A DNA stretch of 7,386 nucleotides, taken from positions 1-7,386 of the forward strand of contig CALGOZ010000033.1 of assembly GCA_937960785.1 (NCBI GenBank). Reading direction: 5' to 3'. The position numbers and the translations under genes are program-made. Each line of letters opens with the position of its first letter. The first letter of the stretch is position 1. This DNA comes from an uncultured Pseudogracilibacillus sp. (GTDB lineage Bacteria > Bacillota > Bacilli > Bacillales > Amphibacillaceae). The notes under the pieces are model-generated. The model was not told the DNA's origin. It saw only the letters and a program-made list of their open reading frames with translations, and ran no database searches. This document shows, piece after piece, positions 1 to 5,058 of this stretch.

Positions 1-123
1 GGAGGCCTCTTTCGAGTAAGTAAAGATGAAATAATACTTCATCTTACGTAGTGGATGCCTCAACTAGGTAAGTTAATAAACAAAGCTTCTATAACTTACC
101 TAGTGCGAAGGAGCATTAGCAAG
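1..123 (-). repeat. Degenerate ~52-bp tandem repeat array, left copy (three units, cut by window edge)
   Basis: Read on the minus strand, units begin with CTTGC at 123, CTTAC at 72 and CTTAC at 20, so the steps are 51 and 52 bases. Each unit starts with CTTAC or CTTGC, has a purine-rich middle and a (C/A)TCC block, then GTAAG and often ATGAA, followed by a T-rich, less conserved tail. The unit at 72 matches the units of the array at 6984-7386 closely: its second half resembles the unit at 7286 (ATCCACTAC, then GTAAGATGAA against ATAAAATGAA). The array lies directly after the stop codon of the last gene of the minus-strand operon, so it would be transcribed as its 3' untranslated region. The window starts inside a unit, so the true extent is unknown. 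Confidence 0.8.
63..104 (-). other. Perfect 13-bp inverted repeat within the left array
   Basis: ACTAGGTAAGTTA at 63-75 is the exact reverse complement of 92-104, with a 16-base loop. It joins the GTAAG end of one repeat unit to the CTTAC start of the next. A second hairpin lies beside it: AAGATGAA at 23-30 pairs with TTCATCTT at 38-45. Neither is followed by a U-tract on the minus strand, so this does not look like a standard intrinsic terminator. It could still shape or protect the 3' end of the operon transcript. Confidence 0.6.
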
Positions 124-129
124 ATTTTA

Positions 130-696
130 TTAAAAGCCATACTTTTCCTCTTGTTTTTCCTCCATAAATTGTACTGCTTCAAAGGTCAACATCGTATCTT
201 CAACTAAGCGCTCTAAACGAAAATGAATATCGTCGTTGACAATTTCTCCTCGTAAAAAGTCCGCTTCTTCAATAAAGACATAGGTCGGTACAACTTGTGC
301 TTTCATATAGGATAAAATAGGCTTTAACTGTTGCTCTGCAATTAGATAATGTTTTACCGAGCCGGCCGTTACAAAAATACTGACAACTTTACCTTGTAAT
401 CCATTTACTGGTATTAGATCAAAGACATTTTTTAACGTAGCGGGAATCGATGCTTGAAAAATTGGTGTGCCGATAATTATGACATCTGCATTCATTACTG
501 TCTCCGCCACATATTTTGTATCCCCTTCATAATCGAAATAGTTCCTTCCATCGCTAAACTGTATCGTATAATCTGCTAAATCAAGTAAGTTCGTTGTTGC
601 ATCTGGTTTTTCCTTTTTGATTAGCTTTTCGACGTGTGTAGCTACTGTTTTTGTGTTCGTCCCTACATTAGAACCAGATAGTACAACGATGTTCAT
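130..696 (-). CDS. NAD(P)H-dependent FMN reductase, flavodoxin-like fold (SsuE/MsuE type)
   Basis: This 188-residue cytoplasmic flavoprotein most likely reduces FMN with NAD(P)H. The N-terminal beta strand leads into a phosphate-binding loop, LSGSNVGTNTKT (6-17). The family motif GTPIFQASIPATLKNVFD lies at 76-93, followed by the GKVVSIFVTAG strand (102-112). Its length is usual for the family. The ATG is preceded by AGGAGG (705-710 on the complement) at 8-base spacing. It is the last gene of the minus-strand operon, 27 bases after the LLM oxidoreductase stop. That pairing is typical of two-component flavin monooxygenases, in which a reductase hands reduced FMN to a luciferase-like partner; this is the inferred role. 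It could instead act as a quinone or nitro reductase. The family is clear, the partner and substrate are not. Confidence 0.85.
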   Translation of the reverse strand: MNIVVLSGSNVGTNTKTVATHVEKLIKKEKPDATTNLLDLADYTIQFSDGRNYFDYEGDTKYVAETVMNADVIIIGTPIFQASIPATLKNVFDLIPVNGLQGKVVSIFVTAGSVKHYLIAEQQLKPILSYMKAQVVPTYVFIEEADFLRGEIVNDDIHFRLERLVEDTMLTFEAVQFMEEKQEEKYGF

Positions 697-723
697 GTAA
701 ATCCCCTCCTTACTTTATTATTA

Positions 724-1803
724 CTATTCTTTCGCATCGTCTTTTTGGCTTTGTTTCGTATATTTCTTCACTGCTGGTATAATATCATTCCCAATTATTT
801 CAATGTTCTTCATTAACTTATCAAACGGTACGCCACCAAAATCGATTTGCGCTAGAAAACGTTGCATACCGAATAATTCATGCTGATAGAGTAGCTTTTC
901 AATAATTTGCTCCCTACTTCCTACCATAAGTGCATCGCGAGTATCCGTAGCTTGAGCGAACTGTTGTTTCGGATAACCAGCACCGCGAATCGCTTCAAAG
1001 CCTACATTTAAGTGCGGATACATTCCGCGTAATGCTTCTTTCTCTGTTTCAGCTACATAAAATAAACTCGTTGTCGCTAATGGTAACTTATTAGGATCAA
1101 AGCCGTGCTGTTCTGCCATACGACGATATGCGAGAACTGATGCCTTGAAATTCATCGCCGGTCCCCCTAACGTCGTAAGTGTCATCGGAATTCCCATTGC
1201 TCCTGCTTTTATTGCACTTGCTGGTGGTCCACCAACAGCTCGCCAGATCGGTAATTTACCTTCTAAGGGGCGAGGAATGATTTGCATATTTTCTAAAGGA
1301 GGACGAAAATTCCCTTCCCACGTGACATACTTCTCTTCATTAATCTTCATTAGTAGTTCTAATTTTTCTTCGAATATTTCCTCATAATCCCGTAAATCGA
1401 CTCCGAAAAGCTGATGTGCTCCAACCCGCGAACCTCGACCAGCGATAATTTCCGCCCGCCCGTTTGAAATAAGATCGATCGTTGCAAAGTCTTCATACAC
1501 TCGAACAGGATCTAACACACTTAAAACTGTTGCTGAACTTGCTAATTTGATTTTTTTCGTTGCTTGGGCAATCGCCGATAAAATGACCGTATGAGCTTGC
1601 GAAACAAAATACTTCTGGTGACTTTCACCAACGCTAAAAACATCGAGTCCAGCTTGTTCCGCCAATTTCGCCATTTCAATAATTTGTTTAATTCGTTCTT
1701 GAGCGCTTAATCTTTTACCATCTAATGGATTTAAAATATGATCTCCTAAAGTATATAAACCAAACTCCATTCCTTCTGTAGGGTCGATTCGATATTGTTC
1801 CAT
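724..1803 (-). CDS. LLM-class (luciferase-like) flavin-dependent oxidoreductase
   Basis: A 359-residue protein with the bacterial-luciferase TIM-barrel pattern. The first barrel strand is MEFGLYTLGD (12-21). AKLAEQAGLDVFSVGESH (45-62) is the helix and strand seen in the family, and VLDPVRVYEDFATIDLISNGRAE with the following IIAGRG (96-124) is its most characteristic stretch. PIWRAVGGPPASAIKAGAMG (185-204) is a typical flavin-phosphate region. Such enzymes use reduced FMN and oxygen, or F420 in some groups, to oxidise organic substrates; the FMN reductase encoded next to it makes FMNH2 the likely cofactor. The ATG has GGAGGA seven bases upstream, and the gene starts 17 bases after the dioxygenase stop, so the genes are co-transcribed. 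The lysine-rich C-terminal tail (345-359) looks disordered. The substrate cannot be read from sequence; a quinone or aromatic compound is inferred from the neighbours. Confidence 0.88.
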   Translation of the reverse strand: MEQYRIDPTEGMEFGLYTLGDHILNPLDGKRLSAQERIKQIIEMAKLAEQAGLDVFSVGESHQKYFVSQAHTVILSAIAQATKKIKLASSATVLSVLDPVRVYEDFATIDLISNGRAEIIAGRGSRVGAHQLFGVDLRDYEEIFEEKLELLMKINEEKYVTWEGNFRPPLENMQIIPRPLEGKLPIWRAVGGPPASAIKAGAMGIPMTLTTLGGPAMNFKASVLAYRRMAEQHGFDPNKLPLATTSLFYVAETEKEALRGMYPHLNVGFEAIRGAGYPKQQFAQATDTRDALMVGSREQIIEKLLYQHELFGMQRFLAQIDFGGVPFDKLMKNIEIIGNDIIPAVKKYTKQSQKDDAKE

Positions 1804-1820
1804 CGTTAAGTCCTCCTTAT

Positions 1821-2756
1821 TTAATCTAATGGCGATAAGTTAGATTCAATTTCCGCTCTCCGGTCTTCTAAAAAGGGTGGTAAGTCGAGTCTTTGGCCTA
1901 ACGTTTCAACATCACTATCTATGGTAAAACCTGGTCCATCAGTTGCTAGTTCGAACATAATTCCATTCGACTCTCTAAAATATAAACTTTTAAAATAAAA
2001 CCGTTCTAAAATACCCGTTGTTTGAAAACCGCGACGACGAATCTGTTCGTCCCAATAAGCGAGTTCTTCTTCATCTTTTACCCTAATCGCTAAATGATGA
2101 ATACTGCCACGTCCTGGCCTTTCACTAGGCCCTTCGATTTCAAGTGCTAAAATTTCACCGAAAATTGTACCTTTACCAGTGCGAAAGAGTAATTCGGTAT
2201 TTGAAAGCCGTTCTACGTTATAACCAAAAAGTTCTGTCAATGTACGTTCTAATTTATAAAGACGGCGGACTTGCATCTCAATCGTTCCCATACCCTTAAT
2301 TTGATAAGCTTCTGGAACTTCAGAGTCTGCCCAAGCTTCCCAATGCTCCAGCCTCGCGTCCGGTTCAACTTGAAGGGCTAATTGTAAACCGTCTTCATCT
2401 TCGAAAAGTAATGCTCTTCGCTTTGCATACTCCCCCTCTATAAACGGCACTTCATATTTTGCGAAGCGCTGTTTCCAAAAGGACAAGCTTTCTTCTGAAG
2501 AAACGACTAAACCAATTCGCGTAATTGCATTTGTGCCACGATGAGTTGCGCCGGCATACGGCATTTCAAAAAAGGTTAGCTCTGTTCCTGGACTTCCAGT
2601 ACGGTCGCCGTAAAACAAATGATACATCGAAGGGTCATCTTGATTCACTGTCTTTTTTACGCGACGCATTCCTAAAACTGTTTCGTAAAATTCATTCGTT
2701 CGTTTACCGTTCTTTGCCAACATCGATATATGATGATGTCCTGAAATAGTGTACAT
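1821..2756 (-). CDS. Ring-cleaving dioxygenase, two-domain VOC family (MhqO/MhqA/PcpA-like)
   Basis: A 311-residue protein made of two vicinal-oxygen-chelate domains, about 4-132 and 153-275. The expected metal ligands are visible: H9 in GHHHIS (6-11), H221 in SIHHLAIRV (218-226) and E269 in MFELATDGPGF (267-277). This two-domain ligand arrangement is the one known for the hydroquinone dioxygenase PcpA (His11, His227, Glu276), and the spacing agrees within two residues. By family it should be an Fe(II) or Mn(II) cytoplasmic enzyme that opens hydroquinone or catechol rings. Bacillus subtilis relatives (MhqO, MhqA, MhqE) belong to the MhqR regulon induced by methylhydroquinone and catechol. The ATG is preceded by GGGAGGAT (2761-2768 on the complement). 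The 41-base gap to the regulator gene holds a palindrome resembling the one in front of the regulator. The family is secure; the exact substrate is inferred. Confidence 0.87.
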   Translation of the reverse strand: MYTISGHHHISMLAKNGKRTNEFYETVLGMRRVKKTVNQDDPSMYHLFYGDRTGSPGTELTFFEMPYAGATHRGTNAITRIGLVVSSEESLSFWKQRFAKYEVPFIEGEYAKRRALLFEDEDGLQLALQVEPDARLEHWEAWADSEVPEAYQIKGMGTIEMQVRRLYKLERTLTELFGYNVERLSNTELLFRTGKGTIFGEILALEIEGPSERPGRGSIHHLAIRVKDEEELAYWDEQIRRRGFQTTGILERFYFKSLYFRESNGIMFELATDGPGFTIDSDVETLGQRLDLPPFLEDRRAEIESNLSPLD

Positions 2757-2770
2757 CGTTATCCTCCCTT

Positions 2771-2794
2771 TATTACTTTACTAGCTAAGTGAAG
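2771..2794 (-). promoter_or_regulatory. Candidate second operator for the MarR-type regulator
   Basis: This site lies between the regulator and dioxygenase genes. Its first half, TATTACTTTACTAG, matches 13 of 14 bases of the palindrome at 3267-3290. Its core 2775-2790 (ACTTTACTAGCTAAGT) is an imperfect dyad, with 7 of 12 pairs complementary over the full 24 bases. It sits just upstream of the dioxygenase ribosome binding site. A second regulated start, or a transcription block inside the operon, are both possible. Binding is inferred only from the shared sequence. Confidence 0.4.
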
Positions 2795-2797
2795 TGC

Positions 2798-3247
2798 TTA
2801 ACGCTTTTTTTCTGCTAACTTCTTTTCACTATATTTTTGTAAACGAGACATATACGAAAGCATTGTCTTCTGCTCTTCTTTCGTTAAACAATCGTCAAAA
2901 AAAGATGTTTGAAACTTTAATTGAGCATCGAAGGCGCGATCTAACTTTGCTCGACCTTTTTCTGTTAAGGAAATCGTCTTTGTTTTCCATTGTTGTTCCC
3001 TTACGATTAGCCCTTCTTTCTCTAATCGGCTAAGCATACGGGAAATTCCTCCTTGGGTTACCGTTACTTTTTCAGCTAATTCGCTTTGAGTTAACGGTTC
3101 GTAAGTTGCAATTTGCACAAGGACATCGAACTGGGCGGTTGTTAAATCGTACTGTTTTAAAAATTCATTCGACAATAAATTACTTTGATGAGTAAATCGC
3201 ATCATACGTAACCATATAAGGGAACCACGAGTGTTCTTACTTAACAT
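2798..3247 (-). CDS. MarR-family transcriptional regulator
   Basis: A 149-residue winged-helix regulator. The helix-turn-helix spans about 51-82: LTQSELAEKVTVTQ (52-65), then recognition helix GGISRMLSRLEKEGLI (66-81). The wing is VREQQWKTK (82-90), followed by ISLTEKGRAKL (92-102). The helices at 6-34 and 103-145 form the dimerisation part. The wing is about three residues shorter than in MhqR and lacks the D-x-R motif common in MarR proteins. The only cysteine is C120, in the C-terminal dimerisation part. The ATG has AGGAGG (3257-3262 on the complement) at 9-base spacing. It is the first gene of the operon, directly upstream of a ring-cleaving dioxygenase, so it is probably an autorepressor released by a quinone, phenolic or related compound. 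The closest functional parallel I know is MhqR, but orthology is not shown. Confidence 0.88.
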   Translation of the reverse strand: MLSKNTRGSLIWLRMMRFTHQSNLLSNEFLKQYDLTTAQFDVLVQIATYEPLTQSELAEKVTVTQGGISRMLSRLEKEGLIVREQQWKTKTISLTEKGRAKLDRAFDAQLKFQTSFFDDCLTKEEQKTMLSYMSRLQKYSEKKLAEKKR

Positions 3248-3266
3248 CTTACTTCGCCTCCTCTTC

Positions 3267-3290
3267 TATCACTTTACTAGTCAATTGATA
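3267..3290 (-). promoter_or_regulatory. Candidate MarR operator: 24-bp imperfect palindrome
   Basis: The outer arms TATCA (3267-3271 is TATCA from T3267) and TGATA (3286-3290) and the centre ACTAGT (3276-3281) are complementary about the point between 3278 and 3279. Ten of the twelve base pairs match; the exceptions are 3272/3285 and 3275/3282. It lies 10-30 bases upstream of the regulator's ribosome binding site and overlaps the -10 proposed here, the usual place for an autorepressor site. A related half-site recurs at 2771-2794. The known MhqR operator has different bases, so specificity is unassigned. Confidence 0.5.
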
Positions 3291-3312
3291 AGGTGGCAAT
3301 CTTTATGCTCAA
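3285..3312 (-). promoter_or_regulatory. Possible promoter of the MarR-dioxygenase operon
   Basis: On the minus strand, TTGAGC (complement of 3307-3312) is followed after 16 bases by TATCAA (complement of 3285-3290). Each hexamer matches four of six consensus bases. The -10 falls in the outer arm of the palindrome, so repressor binding would block polymerase. The match is modest and other starts in this AT-rich gap are possible. Confidence 0.3.
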
Positions 3313-3399
3313 GTTCCTCTCGGAAGTAATCTTGCTTGAAAAAATAGTTTATACATTCGTTATTAATGAAACGGGCTACTTTATATGAAGTCGTCATAG

Positions 3400-3425
3400 T
3401 AGTATACGGATAATCGTATATACTA
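3400..3425 (+). promoter_or_regulatory. Inverted repeat around a -10-like hexamer upstream of the rhodanese gene
   Basis: TAGTATACG (3400-3408) and CGTATATACTA (3415-3425) are inverted copies, apart from a two-base TA insertion in the right arm. The loop is GATAAT (3409-3414), five of six matches to a sigma-A -10 box. This geometry fits a repressor site over a promoter, but I see no good -35 at 16-18 bases upstream. The promoter call is therefore tentative. Confidence 0.3.
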
Positions 3426-3458
3426 TAACTAAATATAAACTTTACAGGTGGAGAAAAT

Positions 3459-3875
3459 ATGCGAAAATATTTTATCATTACTATAGCTCTTTTTAGTTTA
3501 GTTGCTTGTGCTAATGAGTCTTTACCAGAACAAGTAGACAAAAACAATCAAAACGAAGAAATAAGTTCGGAAATTTCTTACGAAACAATTGAACTTGATG
3601 AAATTGACGATTATGTCGCTGATGGATATATTGTCGTTGATGTTCGGGAGCCTGATGAATTTGCTAGTGGACATATTCCTGATGCAATAAACCTTCCATT
3701 AACAAAATTACAAATGGGAGATGTTGAACCTCTCGAGCAAGATAAATCTTACGTTATCATTTGCCGTAGTGGTAATCGGTCTGTAACGGCGAGCAATATT
3801 TTAACTGATCTCGGTTTTGACGTTGTAAATGTACGAGAAGGGATGTCTACTTGGACCGGTGAAATTGAAAAGTAA
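3459..3875 (+). CDS. Rhodanese-like domain lipoprotein
   Basis: A 138-residue exported protein. Residues 1-17 form a lipoprotein signal peptide: a basic start (MRK), a hydrophobic stretch (4-15) and lipobox LVAC with C17 as the lipidated residue, so it should sit on the outer face of the membrane. After an acidic, Asn/Gln-rich linker (18-40) comes one rhodanese domain (about 41-138). It has the family motif VVDVREPDEFASGHIPDAIN (59-78) and active-site loop CRSGNRS (102-108), with C102 as the persulfide-forming residue. The catalytic cysteine is present, so sulfur transfer is possible; single-domain exported rhodaneses mostly have unknown partners. The ATG is preceded by AGGTGGAG (3446-3453). 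It is divergent from the MarR operon, with 211 bases between them, and seems to be monocistronic. No functional link to either neighbour is evident. Confidence 0.88.
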   Translation: MRKYFIITIALFSLVACANESLPEQVDKNNQNEEISSEISYETIELDEIDDYVADGYIVVDVREPDEFASGHIPDAINLPLTKLQMGDVEPLEQDKSYVIICRSGNRSVTASNILTDLGFDVVNVREGMSTWTGEIEK

Positions 3876-3895
3876 ATACAATCTTTATATAGGAA

Positions 3896-3937
3896 TCTAG
3901 TCTTCTGAAGTTCTTTCGTAAGCTAGACTTTTTCTTT
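3896..3937 (+). terminator. Probable intrinsic terminator after the rhodanese gene
   Basis: TCTAG (3896-3900), a bulged T and CTT (3902-3904) pair with AAG (3920-3922) and CTAGA (3923-3927), giving an eight-pair stem with a 15-base loop. CTTTTTCTTT follows. It lies 20 bases after the rhodanese stop. The stem is weak to moderate, but the position and T-tract fit. Confidence 0.6.
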
Positions 3938-4391
3938 GGATTAATAAAATCAGATGGATTTTCGGTGGTATTATATGGTTTTTTGTAGCATAGATTTCAC
4001 GTTTTATATTTAAACTTAAATTAACTTGCAAATAAGCTCGTCTCTTTTTGACAACTTTGTGACATCTTTGTGAACGTCCTCAATTCGCTTTAGCTTTATT
4101 TATAGCTAATCATCTATCGTATTTATATTACTTATTTAAAAATCAGCTTAAACATAGCTCTTTTTATGAGAAAAAGGGAAAAAATAAGCTTAAATTATAT
4201 AAAAGGTATTTCTGCCCTAACTGTGAAATGCATCTAGCTTTGAGCGGATTCTTTTCCAATTAATTCCCAAATTTCTCTTCCTATTATTCCTTTTTTTAAA
4301 AAAGTGTTTATAAGTAAAAAAGGAAAGGTAAATTTGATATTTGTTATATATATCGATAAGCTAACGTGATATAGTTGGTACTTTTACCCGT
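3938..4391. other. AT-rich intergenic region with no gene recognised
   Basis: About 450 bases between the rhodanese terminator and the ect promoter hold no convincing reading frame, no RNA gene fold I can recognise and no copy of the 52-bp repeat. Small inverted repeats are present, such as TTAGCT (4090-4095) with AGCTAA (4104-4109). A TTGACA at 4048-4053 has no matching -10. The length in front of an osmoprotectant operon leaves room for upstream regulatory sites, but none is identifiable by eye. Confidence 0.5.
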
Positions 4392-4419
4392 TTGACATTA
4401 AAATTACGAATGTTATTAT
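4392..4419 (+). promoter_or_regulatory. Sigma-A-type promoter of the ectABC operon
   Basis: TTGACA (4392-4397), a perfect -35, is followed after 16 bases by TATTAT (4414-4419), five of six matches, preceded by the extended -10 dinucleotide TG (4411-4412). Transcription would start near 4426. That leaves a leader of about 13 bases before the Shine-Dalgarno sequence at 4439, and almost none before the TTG at 4430. A GTTT at 4390-4393 gives only a poor sigma-B match, so stress control through sigma-B is not supported here. Confidence 0.7.
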
Positions 4420-4429
4420 CGAACACAAA

Positions 4430-4990
4430 TTGAACATTAGGAGGTGCGTCGTCGTTAGCACTCGAACGATAGACGAAAAACTAGTACTCGAGTCCAGGGA
4501 CAAGACGGTAGAGTTTCGTAAACCGACTGAGAAGGATGGTAAGGAAATCTATCGCCTCGTCCGTGAATCGAAGACCTTAGATGTGAACTCCGAATATAGT
4601 TATCTATTATGGGGGAAATATTTTTCTGAGACTTCGATTCTTGCCCTTTGTGAAGAAAAAGCGATTGGATTTGTAACTGGGTTCGTCCCACCTGGTCAAC
4701 AAAATACGTTATTCGTATGGCAAGTCACTGTCGATGAACAGTTTCGTGGGCACGGCTTAGCTACAGAACTAATCGAAAGACTATTTCAACGGTTGCGACG
4801 AGATTATAAATTGCAATATGTTGAAGCGACGGTTACTCCGTCTAACATTCCCTCGCGAAACTTATTCGAAGGGTTCGCCAAAAAACATTATACGAAATGT
4901 ATCGTAGAGGAATGTTTTACAGAGGATCAATTTACTGAAAAGGATCATGAAGCAGAGTATTTGTTTCGAATTGGTCCAATCGTATCGTAA
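4430..4990 (+). CDS. ectA: L-2,4-diaminobutyrate N-gamma-acetyltransferase (EctA)
   Basis: EctA transfers acetyl from acetyl-CoA to 2,4-diaminobutyrate, the second step from aspartate semialdehyde to ectoine. The GNAT domain covers about residues 28-180 from the TTG. FRKPTEKDG (29-37) and the LDVNSEYSYLLW stretch (50-61) are typical of the EctA family. VWQVTVDEQFRGHGLATELI (96-115) carries the acetyl-CoA pyrophosphate loop RGHGLA (106-111). EATVTPSNIPSRNLFEGFAKK (132-152) is the usual C-terminal signature. ectB follows after 68 bases. The start is unclear. TTG at 4430 is the only standard start in frame before the domain, but it precedes the strong AGGAGGTG (4439-4446) and lies almost at the predicted transcription start. 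A start at GTT 4454, nine bases after AGGAGG, would give a protein beginning M-STRTIDEK but uses a non-standard codon. Function is secure; the first residues are not. Confidence 0.93.
   Translation: MNIRRCVVVSTRTIDEKLVLESRDKTVEFRKPTEKDGKEIYRLVRESKTLDVNSEYSYLLWGKYFSETSILALCEEKAIGFVTGFVPPGQQNTLFVWQVTVDEQFRGHGLATELIERLFQRLRRDYKLQYVEATVTPSNIPSRNLFEGFAKKHYTKCIVEECFTEDQFTEKDHEAEYLFRIGPIVS
4439..4446 (+). promoter_or_regulatory. Strong Shine-Dalgarno sequence inside the nominal ectA frame
   Basis: AGGAGGTG is a near-ideal ribosome binding site, 9 bases downstream of the TTG at 4430. No ATG, GTG or TTG lies in the ectA frame within normal distance after it; the codons there are GTC (4448), GTC (4451) and GTT (4454). 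The GTG overlapping its end (4444) is in another frame and meets a stop after four codons. Confidence 0.6.
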
Positions 4991-5058
4991 GTAGTGGAAG
5001 TTTTATTTTCTGAATTTATGGAATATTCAATTAATTGTGTGGAGGTTGAATAATATAC

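Noticed and set aside
1..123. Terminal inverted repeats of a transposon, because related sequences lie inverted at both ends of the window
   Set aside because: There is no transposase, the repeated sequences are multi-unit arrays and not single ends, and the DNA between them is ordinary chromosomal genes with similar composition.
1145..1387. Plus-strand frame within the LLM oxidoreductase gene (also plus-strand 2525-2749 and 2794-3033, and minus-strand 4455-4691, 5793-6065 and 6093-6314)
   Set aside because: All lie antisense to genes with clear family motifs and show no domain of their own.
3281..3547. Minus-strand reading frame of 88 codons
   Set aside because: It overlaps the start of the rhodanese lipoprotein gene and its promoter region, has no recognisable domain and no good ribosome binding site. 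It is best explained as chance.
4303..4326. Possible sigma-B promoter (GTTTAT followed by GGAAAG) upstream of ectA
   Set aside because: The -10 match and the spacing are poor, and a much better sigma-A promoter lies close to ectA.
4410..4433. Seven-codon upstream reading frame ending at the nominal ectA TTG, a possible leader peptide
   Set aside because: Its ATG lies inside the proposed -10 region, upstream of the predicted transcription start, and has no ribosome binding site.
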